A stretch of 64,000 nucleotides of DNA from Citrobacter amalonaticus (lineage in GTDB: Bacteria; Pseudomonadota; Gammaproteobacteria; Enterobacterales; Enterobacteriaceae): contig NZ_PQMB01000007.1 in assembly GCF_002918555.1 (NCBI RefSeq), positions 108,723 to 172,722 on the forward strand. The letters run 5' to 3'. Shown piece by piece: positions 1-13,949 of this stretch. Both the position numbers and the translations under genes were made by a program. The notes below the pieces were generated by a model, which did not search any database, was not told the origin of the DNA, and was given only the letters and a program-made list of their open reading frames with translations. The first letter of the stretch is position 1; each line of letters starts with the position of its first letter.

Positions 1-1986
1 CCGGCTACGACGCTGCGCGATCTGTTGGCTATCACACCGGGCAGCGAAGCTGTCAGCATCGATCGAGTCGAACCGGCAAGTGAACTGTTTAAACGTTTTG
101 ATACCGCTGCGATGTCTATCGGCGCACTGAGTCCGGAAGCACACGAAGCGCTGGCAGAAGCCATGAACAGCATCGGCGGTAACTCCAACTCCGGCGAAGG
201 CGGTGAAGACCCGGCGCGCTACGGTACGAACAAAGTGTCGCGCATTAAGCAGGTGGCCTCCGGTCGCTTTGGCGTCACTCCGGCATATCTGGTCAACGCC
301 GACGTGATTCAAATTAAAGTCGCTCAGGGCGCGAAGCCGGGTGAAGGCGGTCAGCTACCGGGTGACAAAGTCACCCCGTACATCGCCAAACTGCGTTATT
401 CGGTGCCGGGCGTCACGCTGATCTCCCCGCCGCCGCATCACGATATCTATTCTATCGAGGACTTAGCGCAGCTGATTTTTGACCTCAAACAGGTCAATCC
501 GAAAGCGATGATCTCCGTCAAACTGGTTTCTGAACCAGGCGTCGGTACCATCGCAACCGGCGTGGCGAAAGCCTACGCGGACCTGATTACGATTGCCGGT
601 TACGACGGCGGTACCGGGGCAAGCCCACTCTCCTCGGTAAAATACGCGGGCTGCCCGTGGGAGCTGGGGCTGGTGGAAACGCAGCAGGCGCTGGTCGCCA
701 ACGGCCTGCGTCACAAGATTCGTCTGCAAGTGGACGGCGGCCTGAAAACCGGCGTGGACATTATCAAAGCGGCGATTCTCGGTGCGGAAAGCTTCGGTTT
801 TGGTACCGGTCCAATGGTGGCTCTGGGCTGTAAATACCTGCGTATTTGTCACCTGAATAACTGCGCAACAGGCGTGGCGACTCAGGACGACAAACTGCGT
901 AAAAATCATTACCACGGTCTGCCGTTCAAAGTGACCAACTACTTTGAGTTTATCGCCCGCGAAGTTCGCGAGCTGATGGCGGAGCTGGGTGTCACGCGGC
1001 TGGTGGATCTGATTGGCCGTACCGACCTGCTCAAAGAGCTGGAAGGGTTTACTGCGAAACAGCAGAAGCTGGAGCTGTCTCGCCTGCTGGAAACCGCTGA
1101 ACCTCATCCCGGTAAAGCGCTGTACTGCACTGAGAACAATCCACCGTTCGACAACGGCGTGCTGAACACACAGCTCTTGCAACAGGCGAAGCCGTTTATC
1201 GACGAGCGCCAGAGTAAAACCTTCTGGTTCGATATTCGCAACACCGACCGTTCCGTTGGCGCATCGCTGTCGGGCTATATCGCTCAGATCCACGGCGACC
1301 AGGGGCTGGCGGCGGATCCGATTACCGCCCACTTCAGCGGGACGGCGGGACAGAGCTTCGGGGTGTGGAACGCAGGCGGCGTGGAGCTGTATCTGACCGG
1401 TGATGCCAACGACTATGTCGGTAAAGGCATGGCGGGCGGCCTGCTGGCAGTGCGTCCTCCGGTTGGCTCTGCTTTCCGTAGCCATGAGGCGAGCATCATC
1501 GGCAACACCTGTTTGTACGGCGCGACCGGCGGTCGTCTGTATGCCGCAGGACGTGCGGGAGAGCGTTTTGGAGTACGTAACTCCGGGGCGATCACCGTCG
1601 TGGAAGGCATTGGCGACAACGGTTGTGAATATATGACCGGCGGTATCGTCTGCATCCTCGGAAAAACAGGCGTTAACTTCGGCGCGGGTATGACGGGCGG
1701 TTTCGCCTACGTGCTGGACGAAGATGGCGAGTTCCGTAAGCGCGTGAACCCGGAACTGGTGGAGGTGCTGAGCGTCGACGATTTGGCGATCCACGAAGAG
1801 CATCTGCGTGGCCTGATCACCGAACACGTGCAACATACCGGTTCCCAGCGTGGTGAAGAGATCCTGGCTAACTGGTCAGTCTTCGCAGCCAAATTTGCGC
1901 TGGTCAAGCCGAAGTCCAGTGATGTGAAAGCACTGTTGGGCCACCGTAGTCGTAGCGCAGCTGAGCTGCGCGTGCAGGCGCAGTAA
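1..1986 (+). CDS. gltB: Glutamate synthase large subunit, C-terminal part (5' end outside window)
   Basis: The reading frame is open from the first base, so this is the 3' part of a longer gene; the first start-like codon (TTG at 25) is internal. It encodes the FMN-binding synthase domain, which joins ammonia (from glutamine) to 2-oxoglutarate, followed by the glycine-rich C-terminal beta-helix domain. The 3Fe-4S ligands appear as C-x5-C-x4-C in the stretch [12 protein letters not shown] (about 827-865). It ends 12 bp before gltD, its small subunit, as expected for the gltBD operon. About 660 of roughly 1,486 residues are present. Identification is by strong similarity to E. coli GltB. Confidence 0.97.
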   Translation, partial: PATTLRDLLAITPGSEAVSIDRVEPASELFKRFDTAAMSIGALSPEAHEALAEAMNSIGGNSNSGEGGEDPARYGTNKVSRIKQVASGRFGVTPAYLVNADVIQIKVAQGAKPGEGGQLPGDKVTPYIAKLRYSVPGVTLISPPPHHDIYSIEDLAQLIFDLKQVNPKAMISVKLVSEPGVGTIATGVAKAYADLITIAGYDGGTGASPLSSVKYAGCPWELGLVETQQALVANGLRHKIRLQVDGGLKTGVDIIKAAILGAESFGFGTGPMVALGCKYLRICHLNNCATGVATQDDKLRKNHYHGLPFKVTNYFEFIAREVRELMAELGVTRLVDLIGRTDLLKELEGFTAKQQKLELSRLLETAEPHPGKALYCTENNPPFDNGVLNTQLLQQAKPFIDERQSKTFWFDIRNTDRSVGASLSGYIAQIHGDQGLAADPITAHFSGTAGQSFGVWNAGGVELYLTGDANDYVGKGMAGGLLAVRPPVGSAFRSHEASIIGNTCLYGATGGRLYAAGRAGERFGVRNSGAITVVEGIGDNGCEYMTGGIVCILGKTGVNFGAGMTGGFAYVLDEDGEFRKRVNPELVEVLSVDDLAIHEEHLRGLITEHVQHTGSQRGEEILANWSVFAAKFALVKPKSSDVKALLGHRSRSAAELRVQAQ

Positions 1987-3417
<1,431 letters not shown>

Positions 3418-3427
3418 GTAAGCGTCT

Positions 3428-3465
3428 TCTGGCATCTCATCTTCAAACGCTGATGAGATGCCAGA
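3428..3465 (+). terminator. Perfect 14-bp hairpin after gltD
   Basis: Arms at 3428-3441 and 3452-3465 pair over 14 bp without mismatch around a 10-nt loop. Only a weak T run follows, so it may act as a 3' mRNA-stabilising hairpin as much as an intrinsic terminator. It separates gltBD from codBA. Confidence 0.7.
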
Positions 3466-3522
3466 TTCCTCGCATCTGCCCCTCCCCTCTATCAACACCG
3501 TGAAAGAGAACTAAAAAAACAT

Positions 3523-3560
3523 ACGGAAACGTTTGCTTTATTCTGAGAACTGTATATTAT
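3523..3560 (+). promoter_or_regulatory. codBA promoter region with PurR-like box
   Basis: ACGGAAACGTTTGC at 3523-3536 is close to the PurR consensus (ACGCAAACGTTTNC), with the central CG of the palindrome intact. A possible -10 TATTAT (3555-3560) would have its -35 (TTTGCT, 3532-3537) inside the box, so bound repressor would block polymerase. PurR repression of codBA is established in E. coli; the exact promoter here is inferred. Confidence 0.6.
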
Positions 3561-3596
3561 GCGGCGGATTTTTTGGGCAAAATTCATGGAGGCGTT

Positions 3597-4847
3597 GTGT
3601 CGCAGGACAACAATTATAGCCAGGGCCCCGTCCCTCTGGCGGCGCGGAAGGGCGTGATTCCACTAACGTTTGTCATGTTGGGACTCACATTTTTTTCCGC
3701 CAGTATGTGGACCGGTGGCACACTCGGTACCGGTCTTTCCTATAATGATTTCTTCCTGGCAGTTCTCTTCGGTAATCTTCTCCTCGGTATTTACACTGCA
3801 TTTCTCGGTTTTATTGGCGCAAAAACAGGGCTCTCAACCCACCTTCTGGCACGTTACTCATTTGGTTTGAAAGGTTCATGGCTTCCCTCACTGCTCTTAG
3901 GCGGTACCCAGGTAGGCTGGTTTGGCGTTGGTGTGGCCATGTTTGCTATCCCGGTTGGCAAAGCGACGGGGATTGACGTCAATATTCTGATTGCGGTTTC
4001 CGGTCTGTTGATGACCCTGACTATCTTTTTTGGCATCTCGGCGCTGACCGTTTTATCTATCATCGCCGTACCAGCCATCGTCGTTCTTGGCAGCTACTCC
4101 GTCTGGCTGGCGGTGAGCGATGTCGGCGGTTTAGACCATTTAAAAGCGATAGTGCCGCAGACACCGCTGAATTTCTCCACCGCACTGGCGCTGGTGGTCG
4201 GCTCATTTATCAGCGCAGGCACGTTAACCGCCGACTTTGTCCGCTTTGGCCGCAACGCCAAAGGTGCGGTACTGATTGCCATGGTGGCATTTTTCCTTGG
4301 CAACTCGTTGATGTTTATCTTCGGCGCTGCGGGCGCCGCCGCTGTTGGACAGGCGGACATCTCTGACGTGATGATTGCTCAGGGCCTGCTGCTGCCCGCG
4401 ATTGTGGTGCTCGGCCTGAATATCTGGACCACCAACGACAATGCGCTCTACGCTTCAGGTTTGGGATTTGCCAATATTACCGGCCTTTCCAGCCGTTCGC
4501 TGTCGGTGGCTAACGGTATTATCGGCACACTGTGCGCGCTGTGGCTTTACAATAACTTTGTCGGTTGGCTGACATTTTTGTCGGCAGCGATTCCTCCAGT
4601 TGGTGGAGTGATTATCGCCGACTATCTGCTGAACCATCGCCGATATGCCGACTTCAGCAAAGCACAATTTATTTCCGTAAACTGGATAGCTATCCTGTCC
4701 GTTGCACTGGGCATTGCCGCCGGTCACTATATTCCCGGTATCGTGCCCGTCAACGCCGTACTCGGCGGCGTATTCAGCTATATCCTGCTGAACCCACTTT
4801 TCAATCGCAGCCTTGCTAAATCACCAGAGGTCAGCCATGCAGAATAA
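3597..4847 (+). CDS. codB: Cytosine permease
   Basis: 416 aa, an inner-membrane transporter of the NCS1 family with about 12 hydrophobic segments that imports cytosine. I chose the GTG at 3597 because the protein then begins MSQDNN, as in E. coli CodB, and GGAG at 3587-3590 is a suitable ribosome site. An upstream in-frame TTG at 3573 would add eight residues without support. The end overlaps the start of codA by 11 bp, which suggests translational coupling. In E. coli K-12 codBA lies near lac; here it follows gltBD. Confidence 0.95.
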   Translation: MSQDNNYSQGPVPLAARKGVIPLTFVMLGLTFFSASMWTGGTLGTGLSYNDFFLAVLFGNLLLGIYTAFLGFIGAKTGLSTHLLARYSFGLKGSWLPSLLLGGTQVGWFGVGVAMFAIPVGKATGIDVNILIAVSGLLMTLTIFFGISALTVLSIIAVPAIVVLGSYSVWLAVSDVGGLDHLKAIVPQTPLNFSTALALVVGSFISAGTLTADFVRFGRNAKGAVLIAMVAFFLGNSLMFIFGAAGAAAVGQADISDVMIAQGLLLPAIVVLGLNIWTTNDNALYASGLGFANITGLSSRSLSVANGIIGTLCALWLYNNFVGWLTFLSAAIPPVGGVIIADYLLNHRRYADFSKAQFISVNWIAILSVALGIAAGHYIPGIVPVNAVLGGVFSYILLNPLFNRSLAKSPEVSHAE

Positions 4848-6117
4848 TAACATCACCATTCGTCAGGCGCGTTTACAGGGACGCGAAGGATTGTGGCAGC
4901 TCACGGTTGAAAACGGACGCTTCAGCCGAATTGAGGCTCAGGACGCAGCTACGTTGCCGCAGGGTGAAGTGCTTGATGCCGAAGGTGGCCTGGCAATCCC
5001 ACCGTTCGTTGAGCCACATATCCACCTGGATACCACGCAAACCGCGGGGGAGCCGAGCTGGAATCAGTCTGGTACGTTATTTGAAGGCATTGAGCGCTGG
5101 GCCGAACGTAAGGCAATGCTCACTCACGATGACGTAAAAGCGCGCGCCATGCAGACTCTTAAATGGCAGATGGCCAACGGCATCCAGTATGTCCGCACTC
5201 ACGTTGACGTTTCCGACCCTACGCTGACGGCGCTGAAAGCCATGCTGGAGGTGAAGCAAGAAGTCGCTCCGTGGGTAGAGCTGCAGATTGTCGCGTTCCC
5301 GCAAGAGGGCATTCTTTCTTATCCCAACGGTGAAGCGTTATTAGAGGAAGCCGTGCGTTTGGGTGCCGACGTCATTGGTGCGATCCCCCACTTTGAATTT
5401 ACACGTGAATATGGCGTGGAGTCGTTGCACAAAATTTTCGCCCTCGCGCAAAAATACGACAGACTTATCGACGTGCACTGTGACGAAATTGACGATGAGC
5501 AATCACGCTTTGTTGAAACCGTCGCGGCGCTGGCCCATCGCGACAATATGGGCGAGCGCGTGACCGCCAGCCATACTACGGCAATGCACTCCTATAACGG
5601 CGCGTATGCTTCCCGTCTTTTCCGCCTGTTGAAAATGTCCGGCATTAACTTTGTTGCGAATCCACTGGTGAATATTCACCTGCAAGGGCGCTTTGACACG
5701 TATCCTAAACGCCGCGGCGTCACACGCGTCAAAGAGATGCTGGAGGCGGAGATCAACGTCTGCTTCGGCCATGATGATGTCTTCGATCCGTGGTATCCAC
5801 TGGGCACCGCGAATATGCTGCAGGTACTGCACATGGGGTTACATGTGTGCCAGCTGATGGGATACGGACAAATTAACGATGGCCTGAATCTGATCACCAC
5901 CCACAGCGCGAAAACCCTGCACCTGCAGGACTACGGTCTGAGCGTGGGGAATTCCGCGAACCTGGTGATTTTACCGGCAGAGAATGGATTTGACGCGGTT
6001 CGTCGCCAGACGCCTGCACGTTATTCCATTCGTCACGGGCGAATCATTGCCGAGACTGTGCCGAGCCAAACGACGCTGCATCTGACGCAGCCGGAAGCGG
6101 TGACGTTTAAGCGCTAA
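4837..6117 (+). CDS. codA: Cytosine deaminase
   Basis: 426 aa, a cytosolic metal-dependent amidohydrolase that converts cytosine to uracil and ammonia. The metal ligands are visible: H61 and H63 (EPHIHLD), the His of [11 protein letters not shown] with its catalytic Glu, the His of [10 protein letters not shown], and the Asp of CFGHDDVFD. The ATG at 4837 matches the E. coli N-terminus and has AGAGG upstream; the in-frame TTG at 4813 is inside codB and is less likely. It works with CodB for pyrimidine salvage and nitrogen supply. Confidence 0.96.
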   Translation: MQNNNITIRQARLQGREGLWQLTVENGRFSRIEAQDAATLPQGEVLDAEGGLAIPPFVEPHIHLDTTQTAGEPSWNQSGTLFEGIERWAERKAMLTHDDVKARAMQTLKWQMANGIQYVRTHVDVSDPTLTALKAMLEVKQEVAPWVELQIVAFPQEGILSYPNGEALLEEAVRLGADVIGAIPHFEFTREYGVESLHKIFALAQKYDRLIDVHCDEIDDEQSRFVETVAALAHRDNMGERVTASHTTAMHSYNGAYASRLFRLLKMSGINFVANPLVNIHLQGRFDTYPKRRGVTRVKEMLEAEINVCFGHDDVFDPWYPLGTANMLQVLHMGLHVCQLMGYGQINDGLNLITTHSAKTLHLQDYGLSVGNSANLVILPAENGFDAVRRQTPARYSIRHGRIIAETVPSQTTLHLTQPEAVTFKR

Positions 6118-6130
6118 GTTGTAATATCCT

Positions 6131-6163
6131 GTGTCGGATGGCGCAAGCCTTGCCATCCGACAC
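6131..6163. repeat. REP-like hairpin between convergent codA and nanQ
   Basis: GTGTCGGATGGC (6131-6142) pairs perfectly with GCCATCCGACAC (6152-6163) around a 9-nt loop. The GGATGGC/GCCATCC core resembles enterobacterial REP units. It lies between two convergent gene ends and may protect or terminate both messages. Confidence 0.6.
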
Positions 6164-6177
6164 CATCGCTCTCATCG

Positions 6178-7513
<1,336 letters not shown>

Positions 7514-7517
<4 letters not shown>

Positions 7518-8203
7518 AGCACCGCCTTTTTAAGCGCCGTGTTGTACCACTGGCAAATGTGCTCCAGCCGGGTAATGGCTGAGCCGACCGTCACCGCCCA
7601 TGCGCCATGACGCATCGCCCCGGCGGCCTGCGCTGGCGTGTTGTAACGTCCTTCGGCAATCACCCGACAACCGGCGTCGCTTAAAGACTTCACCAGAGCC
7701 AGATCCGGCTCTTCGGGCGTTTCTGCCGTGGTATAGCCAGAAAGGGTAGTGCCAATGATTTCGGCACCGAGTTTCTGGCAGGCCATGCCATCCGCCATGG
7801 ACGAACAGTCAGCCATCGCAAGGCGTTGGTGATGATGAATACGCGCCAGTAAGGTTTCTACAGGTACCGGACGTACGCGATCGGTACCGTCGATGGCGAT
7901 GATGTCAGCGCCTGCCTGCGCCAGCGCATCAACATCCTCCAGATATGCGGTGATGCGTACCGGAGAGTCATCAAGGTCACGTTTGAGAATGCCGATAATC
8001 TGCACCGAAACGACCGCCCGGGTCGCCTTCAGGTTTTCCACCCCTTCAATGCGCAACGCCACCGCACCAGCCTGTTCCGCGGCCAGCGCCATTGCCGCAA
8101 CAATTTCCGGCTTATCTAACGGGCTGTCAGGAACAGGCTGGCAGGAGACAATCAGCCCGCCGTTCGCAGCAATCTTGATATCCAGTTGTTCAAGTAACGA
8201 CAT
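7514..8203 (-). CDS. nanE: N-acetylmannosamine-6-phosphate 2-epimerase
   Basis: 229 aa TIM-barrel enzyme that converts ManNAc-6-P to GlcNAc-6-P, the entry to amino-sugar catabolism. The start at 8203 gives [10 protein letters not shown], matching E. coli NanE; the frame is open 14 codons further but with no homology there. Family segments such as [11 protein letters not shown] and EGRYNTP are conserved. It lies 47 bp after nanT in the operon. Confidence 0.95.
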
Positions 8204-8250
8204 GCTTATTCCCTTATGACTATTGCCCGGCGCAGGGCCGGGCAAACGGA

Positions 8251-9741
8251 TTAACTTTTTGTTTTTACAAAGGCGCTTTTGTCGCCGCCAAACGGCACGG
8301 CCCCGCTAAACGGTTTGCCGTCGATGGCATCATGAGTACGCAGCGCTTCCGGGCGCAGCCAACGCTGAACGCGTGACGGCATATCCAGGCCAATCAGCAG
8401 GATCACGACAAACGTCAGGCTGAAAGAGAGCGATCCCAGTGCAGTACCCAGATCCAGACGTTGCGCGATCAATGCACCAATGATCGGTGCCAGCGCCCCG
8501 CCAAGCGCACCGACGTTGTAGGTAAAGCCCAGTCCCGCCGCACGCTGGTCGGTATCGAAGTAACCGCCGATCAGCTTCGGTAAGATCCCGGAGATCCCCT
8601 GCCCTAACATTTGCTGGAAAAACAACAGTAAGCCCAATACCCAGACGTTAGTGCCGCCGATTGCAAACACCGGAATAATCAGCACCTGCGAGGCCAGCAG
8701 GCTACAAACATAGGCTTTGCGCGTACCCAACCAGTCCCCAAGAAAACCGCCCACGCAGCAGCCAACCGCCGCGCCAAAGCCGCTAAAGAACAGCACATTT
8801 GCAACCGTGTGAGGATCGTAAGCCAGCTCGGTTTTCAGATAGGTCGGCAACAGCGCCTGGATAGGCCATGAGTAGAGGAAGGCAAACAGCACAACCACCA
8901 TCAGCATGACGCCCGTCGGCCAGCGCTTGCCGCTGCTCTGCACCATAAAACTGATAAAGATAACGGCGCACAGCAGGCCCAGTACCGCAACAATCGCTGC
9001 ATTTTGCAGATTGCCCGCAAAGCAGAACCACAGCGCGGTCGACGCGGCGATTGTCATCAGAATGTTAGCGATGCGATGTTCACCGCGATAGAGAATATCA
9101 ACCATTGTGCGTACTGGCGCTTTGCCTTCATGCTTCTGCTTCCAGTCTTCCGCTTCCGGAATATTTTTCCGCAGCCAGAGGGCGAAAATAATCGGCAGGA
9201 TGCCAATGAAGAACAGTGCGCGCCAACCCCAGATCGGAACCACCAGACTATAGACCTGAGCAGCAATGACAGCGCCGACAGAGAAACCGGAAATCAGAAA
9301 ACCACTGGCTTTATTGCGCAGGTGCTTTGGCCAGCTTTCAATGACATAGGTTGCACTTGAGCCATACTCGCCTGCCATTCCCATCCCAATCACCAGCCGG
9401 GCGATAAACATCGTGGTGTAGCCTGGCGCAAAACCGCAGGCCAGCGTCCCCATCGAGAACAGAATGATGCTGGTAACCATCGCCAGACGGCGTCCGTAGC
9501 GGTCGCCCATTGCGCCCAGCATCAGTCCGCCAAACCAGCGGGAGATAAAGGCTGCTGAAATCAGGCTTGCCGCCTGCACTGTCGTCAGCCCAAATTCCCC
9601 CTGAACTTCAGTCAGTACAAGGGCAATCAATACAAAATCGAAACCATCAAGCAAATATCCCAGCCAGGCGGCGGAAAACGCCCGCCATTGTGCCCGGTTG
9701 AGATGGCGATACCACGGGATGTTCTGGGTAGAAATACTCAT
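8251..9741 (-). CDS. nanT: Sialic acid (Neu5Ac) proton symporter
   Basis: 496 aa, identical in length to E. coli NanT. It belongs to the major facilitator superfamily with the enlarged sialate-transporter topology (about 14 membrane segments, a central extra pair around residues 225-290). The MFS loop motif GDRYGRR is seen near residue 82. It imports N-acetylneuraminate across the inner membrane for NanA. A 116-bp spacer with a REP-like hairpin separates it from nanA. Confidence 0.96.
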   Translation of the reverse strand: MSISTQNIPWYRHLNRAQWRAFSAAWLGYLLDGFDFVLIALVLTEVQGEFGLTTVQAASLISAAFISRWFGGLMLGAMGDRYGRRLAMVTSIILFSMGTLACGFAPGYTTMFIARLVIGMGMAGEYGSSATYVIESWPKHLRNKASGFLISGFSVGAVIAAQVYSLVVPIWGWRALFFIGILPIIFALWLRKNIPEAEDWKQKHEGKAPVRTMVDILYRGEHRIANILMTIAASTALWFCFAGNLQNAAIVAVLGLLCAVIFISFMVQSSGKRWPTGVMLMVVVLFAFLYSWPIQALLPTYLKTELAYDPHTVANVLFFSGFGAAVGCCVGGFLGDWLGTRKAYVCSLLASQVLIIPVFAIGGTNVWVLGLLLFFQQMLGQGISGILPKLIGGYFDTDQRAAGLGFTYNVGALGGALAPIIGALIAQRLDLGTALGSLSFSLTFVVILLIGLDMPSRVQRWLRPEALRTHDAIDGKPFSGAVPFGGDKSAFVKTKS

Positions 9742-9775
9742 TTTACTCTCCCGACGATTTTTGTTTTCGTTGTGG

Positions 9776-9812
9776 TGCCGGATAGCGGCTTCGCCTTATC
9801 CGGCCTACGATT
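9776..9812. repeat. REP-like element between nanA and nanT
   Basis: GCCGGATAGCGG and CCTTATCCGGC flank a short CTTCG loop, giving an imperfect hairpin with the GCCGGAT core of enterobacterial REP units. It lies between two genes of one operon, where such elements may modulate downstream message levels. Confidence 0.6.
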
Positions 9813-9857
9813 TAAATTTCCAGGCCGGGCATGCAAAGCGCCCCCGGCGTTCCCCGG

Positions 9858-10751
9858 TTACGCCTTCTCTGCCATTAACTGCTGCGCTAACGCTTTCAGC
9901 TCTGGCAGGTATTGTTCATCCACTGGCGCAAAGGGTTTACGGCACAACGGTACGGAAACCACGTCCATATAGTGCAGCACTGTTTTCAGCCCACGGAATA
10001 CGCCAGTCTTAATCAGGAGATCGATAACCTTATTACACTCGGTTTGCAGCTTCTGCGCCGCACGGATATCGCCTTCTTTGAGCGCTTTCACAATTCCCTG
10101 ATAGCGCCAGCCCATAATGTTATACGTACTACCAATCCCGCCATCCGCGCCTGCCAGCAGACCCGAAGCAAAGATCTCGTCATAGCCGTTGTAAAGCACC
10201 AGATCGGGATGCGCACGGCGGATCTGTTCCATCTGGTAGAGATCGCCAGAGGTTTGTTTCAGCGCGCCCACACCCGGCAACGTCACCAGGGTGTTGATCT
10301 GATCCAACGTCAGTTTTACGCCGCTCAGCGCCGGAATGTTATAAACCACCATCGGCAATCCATCTGCCGAATCAATAATTGCGCGATAGTGATCGCAGTG
10401 CTCTTCAAAGCTAAACGGATAGTAGAACGGCGTGACCGCAGAGACGGCATCAAAACCATAGCGATGCGCCGCACGGGCCAGCTGCTGGCTCTCTTCGGTG
10501 CTCACCGTTCCCACGTGGGCAATCAGCGTGACTTTGCCTTTCGCCTCTTCGGCGACCACTTCCAGCACCTGCTCCCTCTCTGCGCAGTTCTGCACAAACG
10601 CTTCGCCAGTCGAGCCGCCAACGTACAACCCATCAATACCCTGCTCAATGTTGAAACGCACCAGACGGCGCAGGCTTTCAATATCCAGTTTCTGTTGGCT
10701 ATCAAAAGGAGTTAACAACGCTGGCATTACGCCTCGTAAATCTTTTGCCAT
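9858..10751 (-). CDS. nanA: N-acetylneuraminate lyase (sialate aldolase)
   Basis: 297 aa class I aldolase of the DHDPS/NAL family. It splits Neu5Ac into ManNAc and pyruvate. The Schiff-base lysine is K165 (GALKQTSGD) and the proton-transfer tyrosine is Y137 (VVYNIPA); the GGSTGE carboxylate-binding loop is at 45-50. The start at 10751 matches the E. coli N-terminus (MAxxLRGVM); the frame is open five codons upstream. First gene of nanATEKQ, directly downstream of the NanR operator. Confidence 0.96.
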   Translation of the reverse strand: MAKDLRGVMPALLTPFDSQQKLDIESLRRLVRFNIEQGIDGLYVGGSTGEAFVQNCAEREQVLEVVAEEAKGKVTLIAHVGTVSTEESQQLARAAHRYGFDAVSAVTPFYYPFSFEEHCDHYRAIIDSADGLPMVVYNIPALSGVKLTLDQINTLVTLPGVGALKQTSGDLYQMEQIRRAHPDLVLYNGYDEIFASGLLAGADGGIGSTYNIMGWRYQGIVKALKEGDIRAAQKLQTECNKVIDLLIKTGVFRGLKTVLHYMDVVSVPLCRKPFAPVDEQYLPELKALAQQLMAEKA

Positions 10752-10785
10752 AACGACCTCTGTCAATGATTAGTGTTATCTGACT

Positions 10786-10810
10786 ACATACCTTTATACC
10801 TGTTATACCA
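10786..10810 (-). promoter_or_regulatory. NanR operator: three GGTATA-type direct repeats
   Basis: Read on the minus strand there are GGTATA (10804-10809), GGTATA (10795-10800) and GGTATG (10787-10792), spaced 9 and 8 bp. NanR is known to bind tandem GGTATA repeats upstream of nanA, and the nanR gene is next door. The operator lies 35-59 bp before the nanA start. Confidence 0.85.
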
Positions 10811-10897
10811 GATCAAATAAGCAGCAATACAATACAGAAAGCTTATAGTGCGATCTGCCTCACTAAACGATCGTCAGGATCGCGATCGTATTCGCAA

Positions 10898-11677
10898 TTA
10901 TTTGTTTTTCGCGAAGGCGTGCCAGGTGGCAGAAACGCTGTTCAGGTGAGTTTGCAGGGCGCGGTCGGCTTCTTCCGGATCGCGTTTGCGAATTGCATCG
11001 ACAATAGCGATATGCTCTTGATAGCTCACGTTATTGTGTTCATGCAGCTCCTGACTGCCAACCGCCGGGCGTGCGGCAATCAGCCAGTCCAGCAGCGCAA
11101 CGTGGATAGCCATAAAGATGGGGTTGCCAGGGATCTCCGCCAGCACGCGATGAAAATCGACGTCAGAGCGGATGAACAACGCGTTGTCGTCCAGCGACTG
11201 GCTGTTGATCTCCAGCGCTTTTGCCAGCAGATCGACCTGTTCGTCGCTCGCATGCTCGGCGGCATAGCGCACGAGGCTGGATTCAAAAAATAGCCGCAGC
11301 TGTTCAAAGTGGGCGATCCCCCCCGGATGCGCGAGAAAATCTTTCGCCATGCCGGAAAGCTCGCTGATGATGGTATCCGCAGAGGGGCGCGAAACGCGGG
11401 CGCGTTCACCGTTGTTAATTTGTACCAGCCCTTTACGCTTTAATGCCGCAAGCGCTTCACGCACGGAAGGACGACCCACGTTGAAGAAGGCCATGAGTTC
11501 CCGTTCTGACGGCAGCTGTTCCCCCTCGCCAAACTCCCGGCGACGGATCATCTGCTCCAGTTCTTCCTCGACCATTTCCGACAGTTTTTTCCGCGCCAGC
11601 GGACGATTGCGTAAGCTGCGACCAATCGTGGATGGCGAATCTTCTGCTTGTGAATCAAATGCGCTCATAAGGTCCAT
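10898..11677 (-). CDS. nanR: Sialic-acid-responsive transcriptional repressor (GntR/FadR type)
   Basis: 259 aa. It has an N-terminal winged helix ([25 protein letters not shown], about residues 55-79) and a C-terminal all-helical FCD effector domain with metal-ligand-type residues (DVDFHR, HxxH-like region). In the family NanR represses nan genes and is released by Neu5Ac. I use the ATG at 11677 because [10 protein letters not shown] aligns with the E. coli start; ATG 11668 is possible, and the frame extends to 11713. The N-terminal arm is divergent, as usual for this protein. Confidence 0.92.
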   Translation of the reverse strand: MDLMSAFDSQAEDSPSTIGRSLRNRPLARKKLSEMVEEELEQMIRRREFGEGEQLPSERELMAFFNVGRPSVREALAALKRKGLVQINNGERARVSRPSADTIISELSGMAKDFLAHPGGIAHFEQLRLFFESSLVRYAAEHASDEQVDLLAKALEINSQSLDDNALFIRSDVDFHRVLAEIPGNPIFMAIHVALLDWLIAARPAVGSQELHEHNNVSYQEHIAIVDAIRKRDPEEADRALQTHLNSVSATWHAFAKNK

Positions 11678-12033
11678 TCTGCTAAGTCTTAGGGCAAACA
11701 ACAGCCGGGTCATCGTAACACAGGATTGGAAGGAGGGTGAAATGATGGCCAGCCGGAGTGGCTCATTGATTAAAAAATATAAAATATGAATATTATTCGC
11801 GGATCAATTAATCAGAACCATTTTAATTCCTGCTGGCTTTTCAGAGTTTATGAAATTAGAGAATATGAACTTGATGAATTATCATAACCATCTATTTTAA
11901 ATGGCAAATTTATTTAAATTGCGATTTAAAAATAAGAGATTCACTCCATAAATTCCGTCACAAAAAATATAACATTCGTTTTTACATCATCTTATTACCG
12001 AATTTTTCTTCTTTTCTGGCATGGAGTGAAACA
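11678..12033. other. 356-bp AT-rich divergent spacer between nanR and dcuD
   Basis: No gene is supported. The dcuD-proximal half (about 11765-12000) is strikingly AT-rich and must hold both promoters. A near palindrome TTGATGAATTATCAT (11871-11885) resembles an FNR site but has five instead of four central bases, so I do not call it. The ribosome site GGAGTG precedes dcuD. Confidence 0.6.
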
Positions 12034-13401
12034 ATGTTCGGCATCATTATCTCTGCCATCGTTTTATTGACGATGGGTTACCTGATCCTTAAAAACTACA
12101 AACCGCAGGTGGTACTGGCTGCAGCCGGGATCTTCCTGATGCTGTGCGGCGTCTGGCTAGGCTACGGCGCGCTGGTCGCCCCCGATAAAAGTAGCGGCTA
12201 TTTACTGGTCGATATCTACAACGAAATATTACGTATGCTCTCCAGCCGTGCGGCGGGATTGGGCCTTTCCATCATGGCCGTAGGCGGCTATGCCCGCTAT
12301 ATGGACCGGATGGGCGCCAGTCGAGCAATGGTCAGCCTGCTCAGCCGCCCGCTGAAGCTTATCCGCTCCCCCTATATCGTGCTGGCTGCCACCTATATTA
12401 TTGGCCAGATTATGGCGCAGTTCATTACCAGCGCATCCGGACTGGGTATGCTGCTGATGGTGACCCTCTTCCCTACCCTTGTCAGCCTCGGCGTGAGCCG
12501 TCTGTCCGCAGTGGCGGTTATCGCAACATCCATGTCGATCGAATGGGGGATTCTGGAAACCAACTCTATTTTCGCCGCCCAGGTAGCGGGAATGAAGATT
12601 GCGACTTACTTCTTCCATTACCAGCTACCGGTCGCCTCCTGCGTTATCATCGCCGTGGCCGTCGCCCACTTTTTCGTCCAGCGCGCATTTGATAAAAAGG
12701 CAAAACCGGTTGAAGCCGGAAACGCAGAGCAAAAGACACTGGAAGATGTCCCTCCGCTCTGTTACGCCATCCTGCCAGTGATGCCGCTGATCCTGATGCT
12801 TGGCTCACTGTTTCTCGCCCATGTGGGGTTGATGCAGGCAGAGCTGAATCTGGTGGTGGTCATGTTGATGAGTATGACACTGACCATGTTTGTGGAATTC
12901 TTCCGTAAACACAATCTGCGTGCAACGATGGATGATGTGCAGGCTTTTTTCGACGGCATGGGTACACAATTTGCCAACGTTGTGACGCTGGTTGTTGCCG
13001 GTGAAATCTTCGCGAAAGGGTTAACCACCATTGGGACGGTCGATGCGGTGATTAAAGGAGCGGAAGATTCTGGACTGGGCGGTATCGGCGTGATGATCAT
13101 CATGGCGCTGGTCATTGCAGCCTGTGCGATCGTCATGGGCTCCGGCAATGCACCGTTTATGTCTTTTGCCAGCCTGATCCCGGATATCGCGGCGGGTCTG
13201 CACATTCCGGCTGTGGTGATGATTATGCCGATGCACTTCGCCACCACGCTGGTGCGCGCCGTTTCACCCATTACCGCGGTGATTGTCGTGACGTCAGGGA
13301 TTGCCGGCGTATCGCCGTTTGAGGTGGTAAAACGGACGGCGATCCCAATGGCGATCGGATTTGTGGTGAACATGGCAGTCACCATCATGCTGTTTTATTA
13401 A
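12034..13401 (+). CDS. dcuD: C4-dicarboxylate transporter family protein DcuD (DcuC family)
   Basis: 455 aa, about 12 hydrophobic segments, DcuC/DcuD family (anaerobic C4-dicarboxylate carriers). Identification rests on very high similarity to E. coli DcuD and on location between nanR and sspB, as in E. coli. The substrate of DcuD is not well established. Good start: ATG at 12034 with GGAGTG eight bases upstream. It ends convergent with sspB at a shared terminator. Confidence 0.92.
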   Translation: MFGIIISAIVLLTMGYLILKNYKPQVVLAAAGIFLMLCGVWLGYGALVAPDKSSGYLLVDIYNEILRMLSSRAAGLGLSIMAVGGYARYMDRMGASRAMVSLLSRPLKLIRSPYIVLAATYIIGQIMAQFITSASGLGMLLMVTLFPTLVSLGVSRLSAVAVIATSMSIEWGILETNSIFAAQVAGMKIATYFFHYQLPVASCVIIAVAVAHFFVQRAFDKKAKPVEAGNAEQKTLEDVPPLCYAILPVMPLILMLGSLFLAHVGLMQAELNLVVVMLMSMTLTMFVEFFRKHNLRATMDDVQAFFDGMGTQFANVVTLVVAGEIFAKGLTTIGTVDAVIKGAEDSGLGGIGVMIIMALVIAACAIVMGSGNAPFMSFASLIPDIAAGLHIPAVVMIMPMHFATTLVRAVSPITAVIVVTSGIAGVSPFEVVKRTAIPMAIGFVVNMAVTIMLFY

Positions 13402-13416
13402 CGCTGGTGGGAAACA

Positions 13417-13439
13417 AAACAGGCCCTTTGGGCCTGTTT
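13417..13439. terminator. Bidirectional terminator between dcuD and sspB
   Basis: AAACAGGCCC and GGGCCTGTTT form a 10-bp stem with a 3-nt loop; T/A runs at both ends let it serve both converging genes. Confidence 0.85.
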
Positions 13440-13443
13440 GATA

Positions 13444-13944
13444 TTACTTCACAACGCGTAATGCGGGGCGACCACCACGCGGCGGCGGCGGTTCGTCATC
13501 AGGATCGCTGTCATCGTCATGGTCCGGCTTATCGCCATCAATGACCGACATCACGGTTTCGGTTTCAACGCCCGATGTCACTTCGTCATCGTTCAAACTA
13601 CTGACGTCTTCATCATAAGCCGTTTCAGGCTCGAACATCGTACCTGCACCATTCTCACGAGCATAAATCGCCAGAACAGCCGCCAGTGGAACAGAAACCT
13701 GACGCGGCACCCCGCCAAAGCGCGCATTAAAGCGCACTTCATCGTTAGTCAGCTCCAGATTCCCGACGGCGCGAGGCGCAATATTCAGAACAATTTGCCC
13801 ATCGCGCGCATACTCCATGGGGACATGCACACCAGGCAGCGTCACATCCACCACCAGGTGCGGCGTGAGCTGGTTGTCCATCAACCACTCATAGAATGCA
13901 CGCAGCAGATACGGACGTCTTGGCGTTAGCTGTGACAAATCCAT
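13444..13944 (-). CDS. sspB: ClpXP adaptor, stringent starvation protein B
   Basis: 166 aa. The folded N-terminal domain (residues 1-110) binds ssrA-tagged proteins, and the acidic flexible tail ends in a conserved ClpX-binding peptide (RGGRPALRVVK). The protein delivers tagged substrates to ClpXP. It starts 5 bp after sspA ends, so the two form an operon. The tail around 118-155 is slightly different in length from E. coli, which is normal for this linker. Confidence 0.96.
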   Translation of the reverse strand: MDLSQLTPRRPYLLRAFYEWLMDNQLTPHLVVDVTLPGVHVPMEYARDGQIVLNIAPRAVGNLELTNDEVRFNARFGGVPRQVSVPLAAVLAIYARENGAGTMFEPETAYDEDVSSLNDDEVTSGVETETVMSVIDGDKPDHDDDSDPDDEPPPPRGGRPALRVVK

Positions 13945-13949
13945 ACTGA

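Noticed and set aside
463..1836. 457-codon open frame antisense to gltB
   Set aside because: It is a shadow of the GC-rich codon use of gltB; its translation has no recognisable family and is rich in His/Arg/Gln as antisense frames often are.
11871..11885. FNR-like TTGAT...ATCAT before dcuD
   Set aside because: The central spacer is five bases rather than the four FNR requires.
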